From assembly GCA_963714255.1 (NCBI GenBank), contig CAVQNU010000015.1, positions 186,001 to 250,000 of the forward strand: DNA of 64,000 nucleotides. Reading direction: 5' to 3'. Made by a program: the position numbers and the translations under genes. The stretch is from Rhodovastum sp963714255 (GTDB lineage: Bacteria; Pseudomonadota; Alphaproteobacteria; Acetobacterales; Acetobacteraceae). Positions 47,062-55,429 of the stretch are shown piece by piece. The stretch's first letter is position 1. Every line of letters begins with the position of its first letter. Under the pieces are notes generated by a model. The model did no database searches. It was not told the DNA's origin and was given only the letters and a program-made list of their open reading frames with translations.

Positions 47062-49960
47062 GCAGACGCTCCCCCTCCGGGTCGTAGAACACCGGTGCCA
47101 CCACCTTCACCGGCACGGGTGCCCCGGCCGCACCGAGCGCGAACACCGAGGTGCCCACGCGGGCGCGGCCGGATTGCAGCAGGCCGAGCGCGATGGGCCG
47201 GCCGAGCGTGGCGCTGGCATAGGCCGAGGTGACATGGCCCAGCGCGGTGGTTGACCCCGGGCTGGTGATTAGTTGCGCGCCTTCCTCCGGCACGGCGCTG
47301 CCGACCGGCAGCAGGCCGACGAGTTGTCTGCGGCCGGGGCCGCGCATCTCCGGGCGTTCCAGCGCATGCTTGCCGATGAAGTCCGGCTTTGATTTCGCGA
47401 CCAGGCGGGCCAGGCCGACATCGTTCGGCGTCACCGCGCCGTCGGTTTCCTGGCCGATGATGATGTATCCCTTCTCGGCGCGCAGCACGTGCATGGCCTC
47501 GGTGCCGTAGGGCGCCAGTCCGTGCGCCGCGCCTTCCTGCAACACCGCCTGCCACACCGCCGCCGCGTGGCCGGCCGGGACATTGATTTCATAGCCGCGT
47601 TCGCCGGTGAAACTGACCCGGAACAGCCGCGCCGCCACCCCGGCGACGGTGCAGCAAACCACGCCCATATGCGCCAGCGCGGCGAGGTTCGTGCCCTCGA
47701 CCAGCGGCGCCACCACATCGCGTGCACGCGGCCCCTGCACGGCGATGACCGCCCAGTGCTCGGTGGTGGAGGTCAGCCAGACCCGCAGATCGGGCCACTC
47801 GGTCTGCAAATAGTCTTCCATCATGTGCAGCACCCGTGCCGCGCCGCCGGTGGTGGTGGTGACATGGAAGCGGTCGGCGGCGAGGCGGGCGATGATGCCG
47901 TCATCGAACAGGAACCCGTCCTCGCGCAGCAGCAGCCCGTAGCGGCAGCGCCCCGGCGGCAGACGCGCCAAGCGCATTGACATACATGCGTTCAAGGAAT
48001 GCGGCGGCATCCGGCCCGACCACCTCGATCTTGCCGAGCGTGGACGCATCGAAGATGCCGGCGGCACTGCGCACGGCGCGGCATTCGCGGGCGACCGCGT
48101 CCTGCATGGTCTCGCCCGGGCGGGGAAAATAGCGGGCGCGCTGCCACAGCCCGACCGGCTCGAACACCGCGCCCTGCGCCGCCGCCCAGTCGTGCAGCGG
48201 TGCGCGGCGCACCGGCTCATACAGCGGGCCGCGATGCGGCCCGGCAAAGGTGCCGAAACTTACCGGCGTGGTACGGCGCGCGGAAGGTGGTGACCCCGAC
48301 CTCGGGAATCGCCCGCCCCAGCGCATCGGCCGCCACCGCGAGGGCCGCCATGTTGGCGATCTTGCCCTGGTCGGTCGCCATGCCGGTGGTCGTGTAGCGC
48401 TTGATGTGCTCGATGGCGCGAAACCCTTCCTGCACCGCCAGCCTGATGTCGCCCGCCGTCACGTCGTTCTGCGGATCGACGATGCTGCGCGCATCCGCGC
48501 CCGCCACCGCGTCGCGCAGGGCAAGCCCGCTCGAACTGCGCACCGGCGGCGGCAGGGCGATTCCGGCACCGGCGGCGAGACCTTCGGCGATGCAGGCGGC
48601 AAGCTCGTCGCTGCCGCGGCAGGCGCCGGCGCACACGACGTTCTGCGCCGGCTCGCCCGGCAGGAAGGCGTCGGCCCCGTCATCCCAGCGCAGCCGGCCG
48701 CGGGATTGCGAGAACAGGTTCACGTTGGGCGTCCAGCCGCCGGCCATGAGGACAAGATCGCAGGGCAGGGCGCGGGTGCGGTCGTGGACCAGCGCACCGC
48801 CGGCGTCGCGCGGCAGGGCCAACATGAAATCGGGTTGCGCCGACAGGCCGCGGCCGGCCAGCACCTCGATGCCGCGCCGGTCCGCTTCCTCCATCAGGTG
48901 CGACGGCGGGTCGGCGCGCAGATCGGTGATCGCCACGATCACCGCGCCGGCATCCTGCAACTCGAAGGCCGCGTGCCAGCCGGACTCGTGGCTCGCCGCC
49001 AGCACGGTGCGGCGGCCGGGCAGCACGGCGTAGCGGTTCAGCCAGGTACGGGCGGCGGAGGCGAACATCACCTCGGGCCGGTCGTTGCCGCGAAACAGCA
49101 GCGGACGCTCGATGGCGCCGGTGGCGAGCACCACCCGCTTCGCCCGCACCTGCCACAGCCGTTCGCGCGGCCCTGCGCCCTCGGGCAGGATTTCCGCAAG
49201 CGCCACGAAATTCTGCAGGCCGTAATGGAACGCGGTGGTGCTGGTCAGCAGCCGCACGCGCGGGCGGGCGCGCAGGGTGGCGATTGCGTCGGCGAGCCAG
49301 CTCCAGGCCGGTTTTTCCGCAATCGTTTGCCCCGGTGCGGACAGCAGCCACCCGCCCGGCTCGGCCTGCTCGTCGCACAGAATGACCCGGTTGCCGTTTT
49401 CTTCCGCCGCCAGCGCGGCGGCGAGGCCCGCGGGGCCGGCGCCGACCACCAGCACGTCGGTATGGGCGAAGCGGTTGGCGTAGCGGTCCGGGTCGGGCGC
49501 GTCCGGGGCGCGGCCGAGGCCGGCGAGGCGGCGCAACGCCGGCTCCCACACACGTTGCCAGGCGCGCGGCGACAGGAACGTCTTGTAATAGAAACCGGCG
49601 GGCATCAGCGGCGCGGCCAGTCCGGCCAGCGCGGCGGCGTCGAACCGCAGGGAGGGAAACCGGTTCTGGCTGCGCGCCACCAGCCCGTCGACCAAGGGCT
49701 GCATGGTGGCGCGCGTGTTCGGCTCGCGCCGCCCGGCGCCGCGGTCGATTTCGACCAGGGCGTTCGGCTCCTCCGGCCCGGCGGTGAGGATGCCGCGCGG
49801 GCGATGGTATTTTGTTCCCGCGTCCGACCACCCGCACGCCGTTGGCCAGCAGGGCGGAGGCCAGCGTGTCGCCGGCAAAGCCGCTCAGGGCCGTTCCGTC
49901 GAAGGTGAATGACAGGGCGCGCGCGCGGTCGATGCGCCCGCCGGCCGGCAGGCGGATCAT
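47054..49960 (-). pseudogene. soxA: Sarcosine oxidase alpha subunit, broken by three +1 frameshifts
   Basis: Alpha subunit that takes up the methylene unit on tetrahydrofolate and binds NAD. Start ATG 49960 (MIRLPAGGRIDRARAL). Extra bases occur at about 49810-49813 (A-run before the KYHRPRGIL segment), about 48270 (PYTPVSFGTFAG broken at CCGTACCACG) and about 47973 (YVNA-LARLPPGRCRYG). The three together restore the frame, so the 2907-base span is divisible by three. Visible: DTLASALLANGVRVVG, the dinucleotide-binding VVGAGPAGLAAALAAEENG and a C-terminal GcvT-type domain ending in FYDPEGERLRG. Corrected length 967 residues, normal. Confidence 0.9.
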
Positions 49961-50196
49961 GGCGCGCCCTCGAACCGGTCGGTCACGGTGTGGCGGCGCA
50001 GGGTGAAAAACCGGCCGCAGCCATGCACATGGCGCCAGCGCTCGGCCAGCACGCCGCGCGGATTGCGGCGCAGATACAGAAACGCGGTCCAGGCGGCGTC
50101 ATCCGCGGTGGCGGGGCGGCGGAGGCCGGCCTCGCCGCAGTTGCGGAACTCGGTCTCCGGCCGGTCGCCGCAGTGCGGACACGGGATCAGCAGCAT
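49957..50196 (-). CDS. soxD: Sarcosine oxidase delta subunit
   Basis: 79-residue zinc-binding subunit. Begins MLLIPCPHCGDRPETEF with the CPHC pair; a later cysteine (RNCGEAG) and HVHGC complete likely zinc ligands. ATG 50196 sits one base after the soxB stop, and its own stop overlaps soxA (ATGA). The order soxB-soxD-soxA-soxG is the classical one. Confidence 0.93.
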   Translation of the reverse strand: MLLIPCPHCGDRPETEFRNCGEAGLRRPATADDAAWTAFLYLRRNPRGVLAERWRHVHGCGRFFTLRRHTVTDRFEGAP

Positions 50197-50197
50197 G

Positions 50198-51457
50198 TCA
50201 GTGCGCCACTGCCGCCGCTGCCGCTTCATCGATCAGGTGGCCGGTGGCGAAGCGGTCGAGCGCGAACGGGGCTGCGAGCGGATGCGGCTCGCCGCGCGCC
50301 AGCGTGGCGGCGAACACATGGCCCGATCCGGGGGTCGCCTTGAACCCGCCGGTGCCCCAGCCGCAATTGACGAACAGGCCGGGCACCGGCGTTGCGCCGA
50401 TGATCGGCGAACGGTCCGGTGTGACATCGACGATGCCGCCCCAGGCGCGCAGCATGCGCAGCCGGCGGAAGGCCGGGAACAACTCGCAGACCGCCTCCAG
50501 CGTTTGCGTCAGGATCTGCAGGCTGCCGGCCTGGCTGTAGGAAATGTACTGGTCGGTGCCGGCGCCGATGACCAGCTCGCCCTTGTCGGACTGGCTGACA
50601 TAGGCGTGCACCGTGTTCGACATCGCCACGCAGGGGAACACCGGCTTCACCGGCTCGCTGACCAGCGCCTGCAGCGGATAGCTCTCCAGCGGCATGCGCA
50701 GTCCGGCCATGTCCATGACCACGCTGGTATGGCCGGCGGCGGCCACGCCGATACGCGGCGCCCGCACCCGGCCCTTGCTTGTCTGCACGCCAGTAACCGC
50801 GCCGGTCGCGTCGCGGTCGATGCCGGTGACCTCGCAATTCTGCACGATGTCCACACCCAGCCCGCTCGCCGCCCGGGCATAGCCCCAGGCCACCGCATCG
50901 TGCCGGGCGGTGCCGCCGCGCCGCTGCAGCGCCGCGCCGGTGACCGGATAGCGCGCATCCGGCGCCATGTTCAGCGGCGGGCAGAACGCTTTCGCCTGCG
51001 CCGGGGTGAGCCATTCATTGTCCACGCCGGCCAGCCGGTTGGCGCAGATATGGCGGCGCAGCACCTGCTCGTCATGCACGGAATGCGCCAGCATCAGCAC
51101 GCCGCGCGGACTGAACATGACGTTGTAGTTCAGCGCGACCGACAGACCCTCCCACAGCTTCAGGGCGTGGTCGTACAGCGCGGCGCTTTCGGCAAACAGG
51201 TAGTTCGACCGCACGATGGTGGTGTTGCGCCCGGTGTTGCCGCCGCCGATCCAGCCCTTCTCCAGCACGGCCACACGTCGGATGCCGAACGCGGACGCCA
51301 GGTAATACGCCGTCGCCAGCCCGTGCCCGCCGCCGCCGATGATGAGCACGTCATAGGCCGGCTGCGGGTGCTCCGGCGCGCGCCACTGCTCGGGCCAGGA
51401 ACGATGCGAGTCCAGCGCACCGCGGGCCAGGGACAGGACGGAAAACCGTTGCGGCAT
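50198..51457 (-). CDS. soxB: Sarcosine oxidase beta subunit
   Basis: FAD/FMN subunit that oxidises sarcosine to glycine, formaldehyde unit and peroxide, 419 residues. N-terminal MPQRFSVLSLARGALDSHRS is characteristic, with the FAD motif VLIIGGGGHGLATAYYLA near 37 and IGGGNTGRNTTIVRSNYL near 70, which contains the FMN-histidine region. C-terminal CGWGTGGFKATPGSG is typical. First gene of the operon; frame intact. Confidence 0.95.
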   Translation of the reverse strand: MPQRFSVLSLARGALDSHRSWPEQWRAPEHPQPAYDVLIIGGGGHGLATAYYLASAFGIRRVAVLEKGWIGGGNTGRNTTIVRSNYLFAESAALYDHALKLWEGLSVALNYNVMFSPRGVLMLAHSVHDEQVLRRHICANRLAGVDNEWLTPAQAKAFCPPLNMAPDARYPVTGAALQRRGGTARHDAVAWGYARAASGLGVDIVQNCEVTGIDRDATGAVTGVQTSKGRVRAPRIGVAAAGHTSVVMDMAGLRMPLESYPLQALVSEPVKPVFPCVAMSNTVHAYVSQSDKGELVIGAGTDQYISYSQAGSLQILTQTLEAVCELFPAFRRLRMLRAWGGIVDVTPDRSPIIGATPVPGLFVNCGWGTGGFKATPGSGHVFAATLARGEPHPLAAPFALDRFATGHLIDEAAAAAVAH

Positions 51458-51563
51458 GCGGTGGAGTATGCGCCTGGCCCGCGCACAAGGCGAGGGGCCC
51501 GCGCCGCTTCGCCTCCGCGCGCCGTTGCGGCATGGTGTCCGGCGGACGGAAGGAGCAAACCGC

Positions 51564-52271
51564 ATGTCGCTCGATCCCAGCATCGCCGCGTCCCTGTCGG
51601 GCGTGTCGACGGCGACACTCACCACCGTGCTGCTGAAAAAAGGGCTGCGCAATGTCTGGATGCGCGGCGCCGCGCCGCTGCGTCCCGGCCAGCCGCGCCT
51701 GGTGGGCCGCGCCTTCACGCTGCGCTTCGTGCCGGCGCGCGAGGACCTGGCGACGCCGGAGTCCTGGTCGTCGCCGAAATCCACCCGCGCGGCGATCGAG
51801 GCCATGCCGGCGGGCTGCATCGCCGTGGTGGACGCCATGGGCATCACCGATGCCGGCATTTTCGGCGACATCCTGTGCGCGCGCATGGCCCGGCGGGGCG
51901 TGGCCGGGCTGGTAACCGACGGGGTGGTGCGCGACCTGGCCGGCGTGCTCGCGACCGCGTTGCCGGTGTGGTGCCGCGGCGCCGCGGCCCCGCCTTCGGT
52001 CGCCGGGCTGACCTTCGCCGACTGGCAATTGCCGGTCGGTTGCGGCGGTGTCGCGGTGTTCCCCGACGACGTGATCGTCGCGGACCAGGACGGCGCGGTG
52101 GTGATCCCACAGGCGCTGGCCGGGCCGGTGGCCGCCGCCGCGGTGGAGCAGGAGCGGCTGGAAGGCTGGATCATGGCCGAGGTCGAGCGCGGCATGCCCC
52201 TGCCCGGGTTGTATCCGCCCGATGCCGAAACCCGCGCCCGCTACGAGGCCTGGGCGAAGGGACAAACCTAG
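51564..52271 (+). CDS. RraA-family protein (HMG/CHA aldolase-like)
   Basis: 235-residue member of the RraA/DlpA family, which includes divalent-metal oxaloacetate decarboxylases, 4-hydroxy-4-methyl-2-oxoglutarate aldolases and RNase E regulators. Marks: VSTATLTTVLLKKGLRNVWM, AVVDAMGITDAGIFGDILCA near 95, VTDGVVRDLAG near 123 and PDDVIVADQDGAVVIP near 175. ATG 51564 has AGGAG at 51551. Diverges from soxB; no aromatic pathway is nearby, so substrate is open. Confidence 0.86.
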   Translation: MSLDPSIAASLSGVSTATLTTVLLKKGLRNVWMRGAAPLRPGQPRLVGRAFTLRFVPAREDLATPESWSSPKSTRAAIEAMPAGCIAVVDAMGITDAGIFGDILCARMARRGVAGLVTDGVVRDLAGVLATALPVWCRGAAAPPSVAGLTFADWQLPVGCGGVAVFPDDVIVADQDGAVVIPQALAGPVAAAAVEQERLEGWIMAEVERGMPLPGLYPPDAETRARYEAWAKGQT

Positions 52272-52322
52272 CCGCTCCGCAGTCGCCGGATTAGATTGGC
52301 CGCGAAACCGGGAGACTGGCTT

Positions 52323-52424
52323 ATGTGGTTCCGCGTCGTTCTCGCCCTTGCCGTGTTCGCCGTGCTCGGCTTGCTGTGGATGCTGGTGTTCGGGCCAGTG
52401 CACGCCGCGCTGTCGGCGGGATAA
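52323..52424 (+). CDS. 33-residue single-pass membrane protein
   Basis: Short frame MWFRVVLALAVFAVLGLLWM... ending GPVHAALSAG, one strong membrane helix (residues 4-24). A GGGAGA ribosome site lies upstream of ATG 52323, and the TAA falls exactly where repeat copy 11 starts, as for other genes here. 51 bases after the RraA-like gene, so likely co-transcribed. No homologue recognised. Confidence 0.55.
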   Translation: MWFRVVLALAVFAVLGLLWMLVFGPVHAALSAG

Positions 52425-52628
52425 GGAAGGCCAGGGCTCTGCCCTGGACCCGCCAAGGGCCGAGAGGCCCTTGGAACCCATTACTTTTTAGACAGTTGTT
52501 ATACGAGGGGGGTGAGGCGGTGAACCGGTTCACTGCCTCACCCCCCTCGTATAACAACTGTCTAAAGTAGCGGGGTCCAGGGGGCCACTGCCCCCTGGCG
52601 GGTCCAGGGCAGAGCCCTGGCCTTCCTT
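52424..52628. repeat. Dispersed palindromic repeat, copy 11, with nested hairpin
   Basis: Full inverted pair between convergent genes. Left AAGGAAGGCCAGGGC unit with CCAAGGGCC-GAGA-GGCCCTTGG; right unit with CCAGGGGGC-AGT-GGCCCCCTGG read inversely and GCCCTGGCCTTCCTT. A 74-base hairpin fills the centre. Ends at the tldD stop. Confidence 0.93.
52490..52563. repeat. Central hairpin with variable arms, copy B
   Basis: Inverted repeat with 37-base arms, one mismatch and no loop. The outer arm AGACAGTTGTTATACGA is followed by the core GGGGGGTGAGGCGG and a TGAACC/GGTTCA centre. It shares the core and host position with 25449-25519 while its outer arm is unrelated. Confidence 0.92.
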
Positions 52629-54093
52629 ACCCCGCCGCCGTCCCGCCGACAGTCAGCCCGGTCAGTTTCAGCGTCGGCTGCCCCACCCCCACCGGCACGC
52701 CCTGGCCGTTCTTGCCGCACGTGCCGACGCCGGGATCGAGCGCCATGTCGTTGCCGATCATTTCCACCCGGGTGAGCGCGTCCGGGCCGTTGCCGATCAG
52801 CGTGGCGCCCTTCACCGGGGCGGTCACGCGGCCATCCTCGATCAGGTAGGCCTCGCTGGCGGTGAACACGAATTTGCCCGAGGTGATGTCCACCTGTCCG
52901 CCGCCGAAATTCACCGCATACAGCCCGTGTTTGACCGAACGGATCATCTCCGCCGGGTCGTGCGGTCCGGACAGCATCACCGTGTTGGTCATGCGCGGCA
53001 TCGGCGCGTGCGCGTGCGACTGGCGGCGGCCGTTGCCGGTGGCGCGCACGCCCATCAGGCGGGCGTTCAGCCGGTCTTGCAGGAATTCGCGCAGGTAGCC
53101 GTCTTCGATCAGCACGGTGCGGCTGGTCGGCGTGCCCTCGTCGTCCACCGTCAGGCTGCCGCGCCGGTCGGGCAGGGTGCCGTCGTCCACCACCGTCACG
53201 CCGGGGGCGGCGATGCGCTGACCCAGCAGGCCGGAGAAGGCCGAGGTCTTCTTGCGGTTGAAATCGCCCTCCAGCCCGTGGCCGATCGCCTCGTGCAGCA
53301 GGATGCCCGGCCAGCCCGGCCCCAGCACCACCGGCATCTCGCCGGCCGGCGCCGGCCGGCTTTCCAGGTTCACCAGCGCCTGGCGCAGCGCCTCGTCCAC
53401 CGCGCCGCGCCAATGCGCCTCGTCGAGGATGCGGTCATAGCCGAACCGCCCGCCGCAGCCATGGCTGCCGGTCTCGCGCCTGCCGTCCTGATCGACCACC
53501 ACCGACACGTTCAGCCGCACCAGCGGCCGCAAATCAGCAACCCGCCGCCCGTCGGCGCGGATGATCTGCACCGCCTGCCACGACCCGGTGATCGAGGCCA
53601 TCACCTGCCTGACCCGCGGATCGAGCCCGCGCGCATAGGCGTCGATTTCGGCCAGCAGCCCGGTACGCTTGCCGAATTCCATGCCGGTCAGCGGGTTGGC
53701 ATCGGAATACAGGCGCGCGTTGGTGGCGCGCGGCGGCTCGGCCTCGGTGCCGGTATGGCCGGCGGAAACCGCGCCGACGGTGGCGGCGGCCCGGCGCAGC
53801 GCCGCCTCGCTGAGCTCGCCCGAATGCGCATAGCCGGTGGCCTCGCCCGCCACCGCGCGCAGGCCGAAGCCCAGCGTGGTGTCAAATCCGGCGCTGCGGA
53901 TGCGGCCGTCGTCCAGGCTGATCGATTCGCTCTCCTGGTATTCCAGGTACAGCTCGCCGTCGTCGCCGGCGGCGAGCGCCTCGCGGGTGAGGCGGGCGGC
54001 GGTGTCCTGGTCCAGCGCCGCGCCGTCGCGCTCGAAGAACAGCCGGTCGGTGACGGAGAGCGGGGTGTCGAGGGGCGTCGCGTCAGCCGTCAT
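52627..54093 (-). CDS. tldD: Metalloprotease TldD
   Basis: Catalytic subunit of the TldD-TldE peptidase, 488 residues. Zinc motif HEAIGHGLEGD (HExxH plus downstream glutamate) near residue 268, preceded by GWPGILL. GTCGKNGQGVPVGVGQPTLK near the C-terminus holds the third-ligand cysteine region. ATG 54093 overlaps the histidine-kinase stop (ATGA). Its partner pmbA is 8 kb away in opposite orientation. Confidence 0.95.
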   Translation of the reverse strand: MTADATPLDTPLSVTDRLFFERDGAALDQDTAARLTREALAAGDDGELYLEYQESESISLDDGRIRSAGFDTTLGFGLRAVAGEATGYAHSGELSEAALRRAAATVGAVSAGHTGTEAEPPRATNARLYSDANPLTGMEFGKRTGLLAEIDAYARGLDPRVRQVMASITGSWQAVQIIRADGRRVADLRPLVRLNVSVVVDQDGRRETGSHGCGGRFGYDRILDEAHWRGAVDEALRQALVNLESRPAPAGEMPVVLGPGWPGILLHEAIGHGLEGDFNRKKTSAFSGLLGQRIAAPGVTVVDDGTLPDRRGSLTVDDEGTPTSRTVLIEDGYLREFLQDRLNARLMGVRATGNGRRQSHAHAPMPRMTNTVMLSGPHDPAEMIRSVKHGLYAVNFGGGQVDITSGKFVFTASEAYLIEDGRVTAPVKGATLIGNGPDALTRVEMIGNDMALDPGVGTCGKNGQGVPVGVGQPTLKLTGLTVGGTAAG

Positions 54094-55208
54094 GGCGATT
54101 CCTGCGCAAGCTGGAGGGGTGGGGAGGGGTCGATCAGCCGCGCGCGCGGCAGCGTGAGCGTGGCGGTGGTGCCGTGGCCCTGGGTGCTTTCCAGCAGCAA
54201 CGTGCCGCCATGCGCCTCGGCGATGGCGCGGCTGAGTTGCAGGCCGATGCCGGCGCCGCCGGCCCGTCGCGCCAGGCTTGTGTCGATCTGGTGAAAGGGT
54301 TGCAACACGCGTTGCAGGTCCTCGGGCGCCATGCCGACGCCGGTGTCGCTCACTTCGATCCCCACAGTGCCGGCCTCATCGAGCCGGGCCGCCAGGCAGA
54401 CAGCGCCGTCGCGGCGGGTGAACTTGATCGCATTGCCGAGCAAGTGGCCGAGCAGCCGGCGCAACCTGCGTTCATCGGCGCGCAGCCGCGTGCCGCCGGT
54501 TCCGGCCGGGCCGGTTTTGTCGTGCCAGGTCAGCGTCACGCCGGCGTTCTGCGCCGCCGCTTCCGCCGCGCGGACGGCCGCCTGCACCAGCCGGCCGACA
54601 TCGACCGTATCGGCCGCCAGCTCATAGGCGCCCGAATCGAGGCGCACCAGATCAAGGATGTCGTCGATCAGCGTCAGCAAGTGCCGCCCGGCATCGCGGA
54701 TATGCAGGGAGAACTCTTCGGTTTCCTTGCGGTCGGGTCCGGGCCCCGGCCGCGCCGCATCATGCGCCAGCGTCTCGGCGAAGCCGATCACCGCGTTCAG
54801 CGGCGTGCGCAGCTCATGGTTCATGGTGGTCAGGAAGCGCGCCTTGGCGCGCGCCCCGGCTTCGGCGGTCTCGCGCGCCTCACGCAGCGCTTCGGCTGCG
54901 GCACGGGCGGCGGTCACGTCGATGACGGCGAGCGACCAGCCGCCGTCGGAAAGCGCCTCGGCGGCCAAATCGAGCACGCGGCCATCTACCGTGCTGCAGG
55001 GCAGGTCAAAGGGCGGGCCCGGAACTGCCGAGCCCGGCAAGGAGTTGGCCAGGTGGCCCAGCAGGGCGGCGAGATCCACGGCCGGCACGACCTGTTCCGC
55101 CGGCAGGCCGAGCAGGCGGGCGAGATCGCCGGTGTGGGACTGCATGCGCAAATCGGCGTCGAACACGCCCACGGCGACGCCGCTAGGCCGCAAGGCATCG
55201 TCGCTCAC
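54090..55208 (-). CDS. Sensor histidine kinase
   Basis: 372 residues, no membrane segment. The N-terminal region (1-130) looks PAS-like (GVAVGVFDADLRMQSHTGDL, then GGWSLAVIDVTAARAAAEAL). HisKA dimerisation domain with the phosphorylated histidine in MNHELRTPLNAVIGFAE near 160, then HATPase: N-box LLGNAIKFT, G1 VSDTGVGM, G2 GAGIGLQLSRA. GTG 55208 is the only start giving this length. Coupled to tldD; no response regulator adjacent, so an orphan kinase. Confidence 0.87.
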   Translation of the reverse strand: MSDDALRPSGVAVGVFDADLRMQSHTGDLARLLGLPAEQVVPAVDLAALLGHLANSLPGSAVPGPPFDLPCSTVDGRVLDLAAEALSDGGWSLAVIDVTAARAAAEALREARETAEAGARAKARFLTTMNHELRTPLNAVIGFAETLAHDAARPGPGPDRKETEEFSLHIRDAGRHLLTLIDDILDLVRLDSGAYELAADTVDVGRLVQAAVRAAEAAAQNAGVTLTWHDKTGPAGTGGTRLRADERRLRRLLGHLLGNAIKFTRRDGAVCLAARLDEAGTVGIEVSDTGVGMAPEDLQRVLQPFHQIDTSLARRAGGAGIGLQLSRAIAEAHGGTLLLESTQGHGTTATLTLPRARLIDPSPPLQLAQESP

Positions 55209-55350
55209 GGCGTGCGCCCCGGGCGAATATTGTGCGAAGGCGCAGCGCTGCCGGCGGCCTGAGAGTCCCGGACATCGAAGGGCATGGCGTACAATATAGG
55301 TTGGGGTGATGCGGAAACAGAGCCGCCTGGCGAAATTGCGAGGGGGCGGG

Positions 55351-55425
55351 TGAAGGAAGCAAGGCCAGGGCTCTGCCCTGGACCCGCCAAGGGGCAGAGC
55401 CCCTGGCCTTGCTTCCTTCCCCAGC
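55351..55425. repeat. Dispersed palindromic repeat, short copy 12
   Basis: Compact form: GAAGGAAGCAAGGCCAGGGC at left and CCCTGGCCTTGCTTCCTTCC at right, with only one inner CCAAGGGGC block between. The outer spacer is mirrored on both sides. Lies just past the stop of the glycosyltransferase gene. Confidence 0.9.
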
Positions 55426-55429
55426 GCCC

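Noticed and set aside
52927..54294. 455-codon open frame on the plus strand
   Set aside because: Antisense to tldD and the kinase gene; no domain recognisable.
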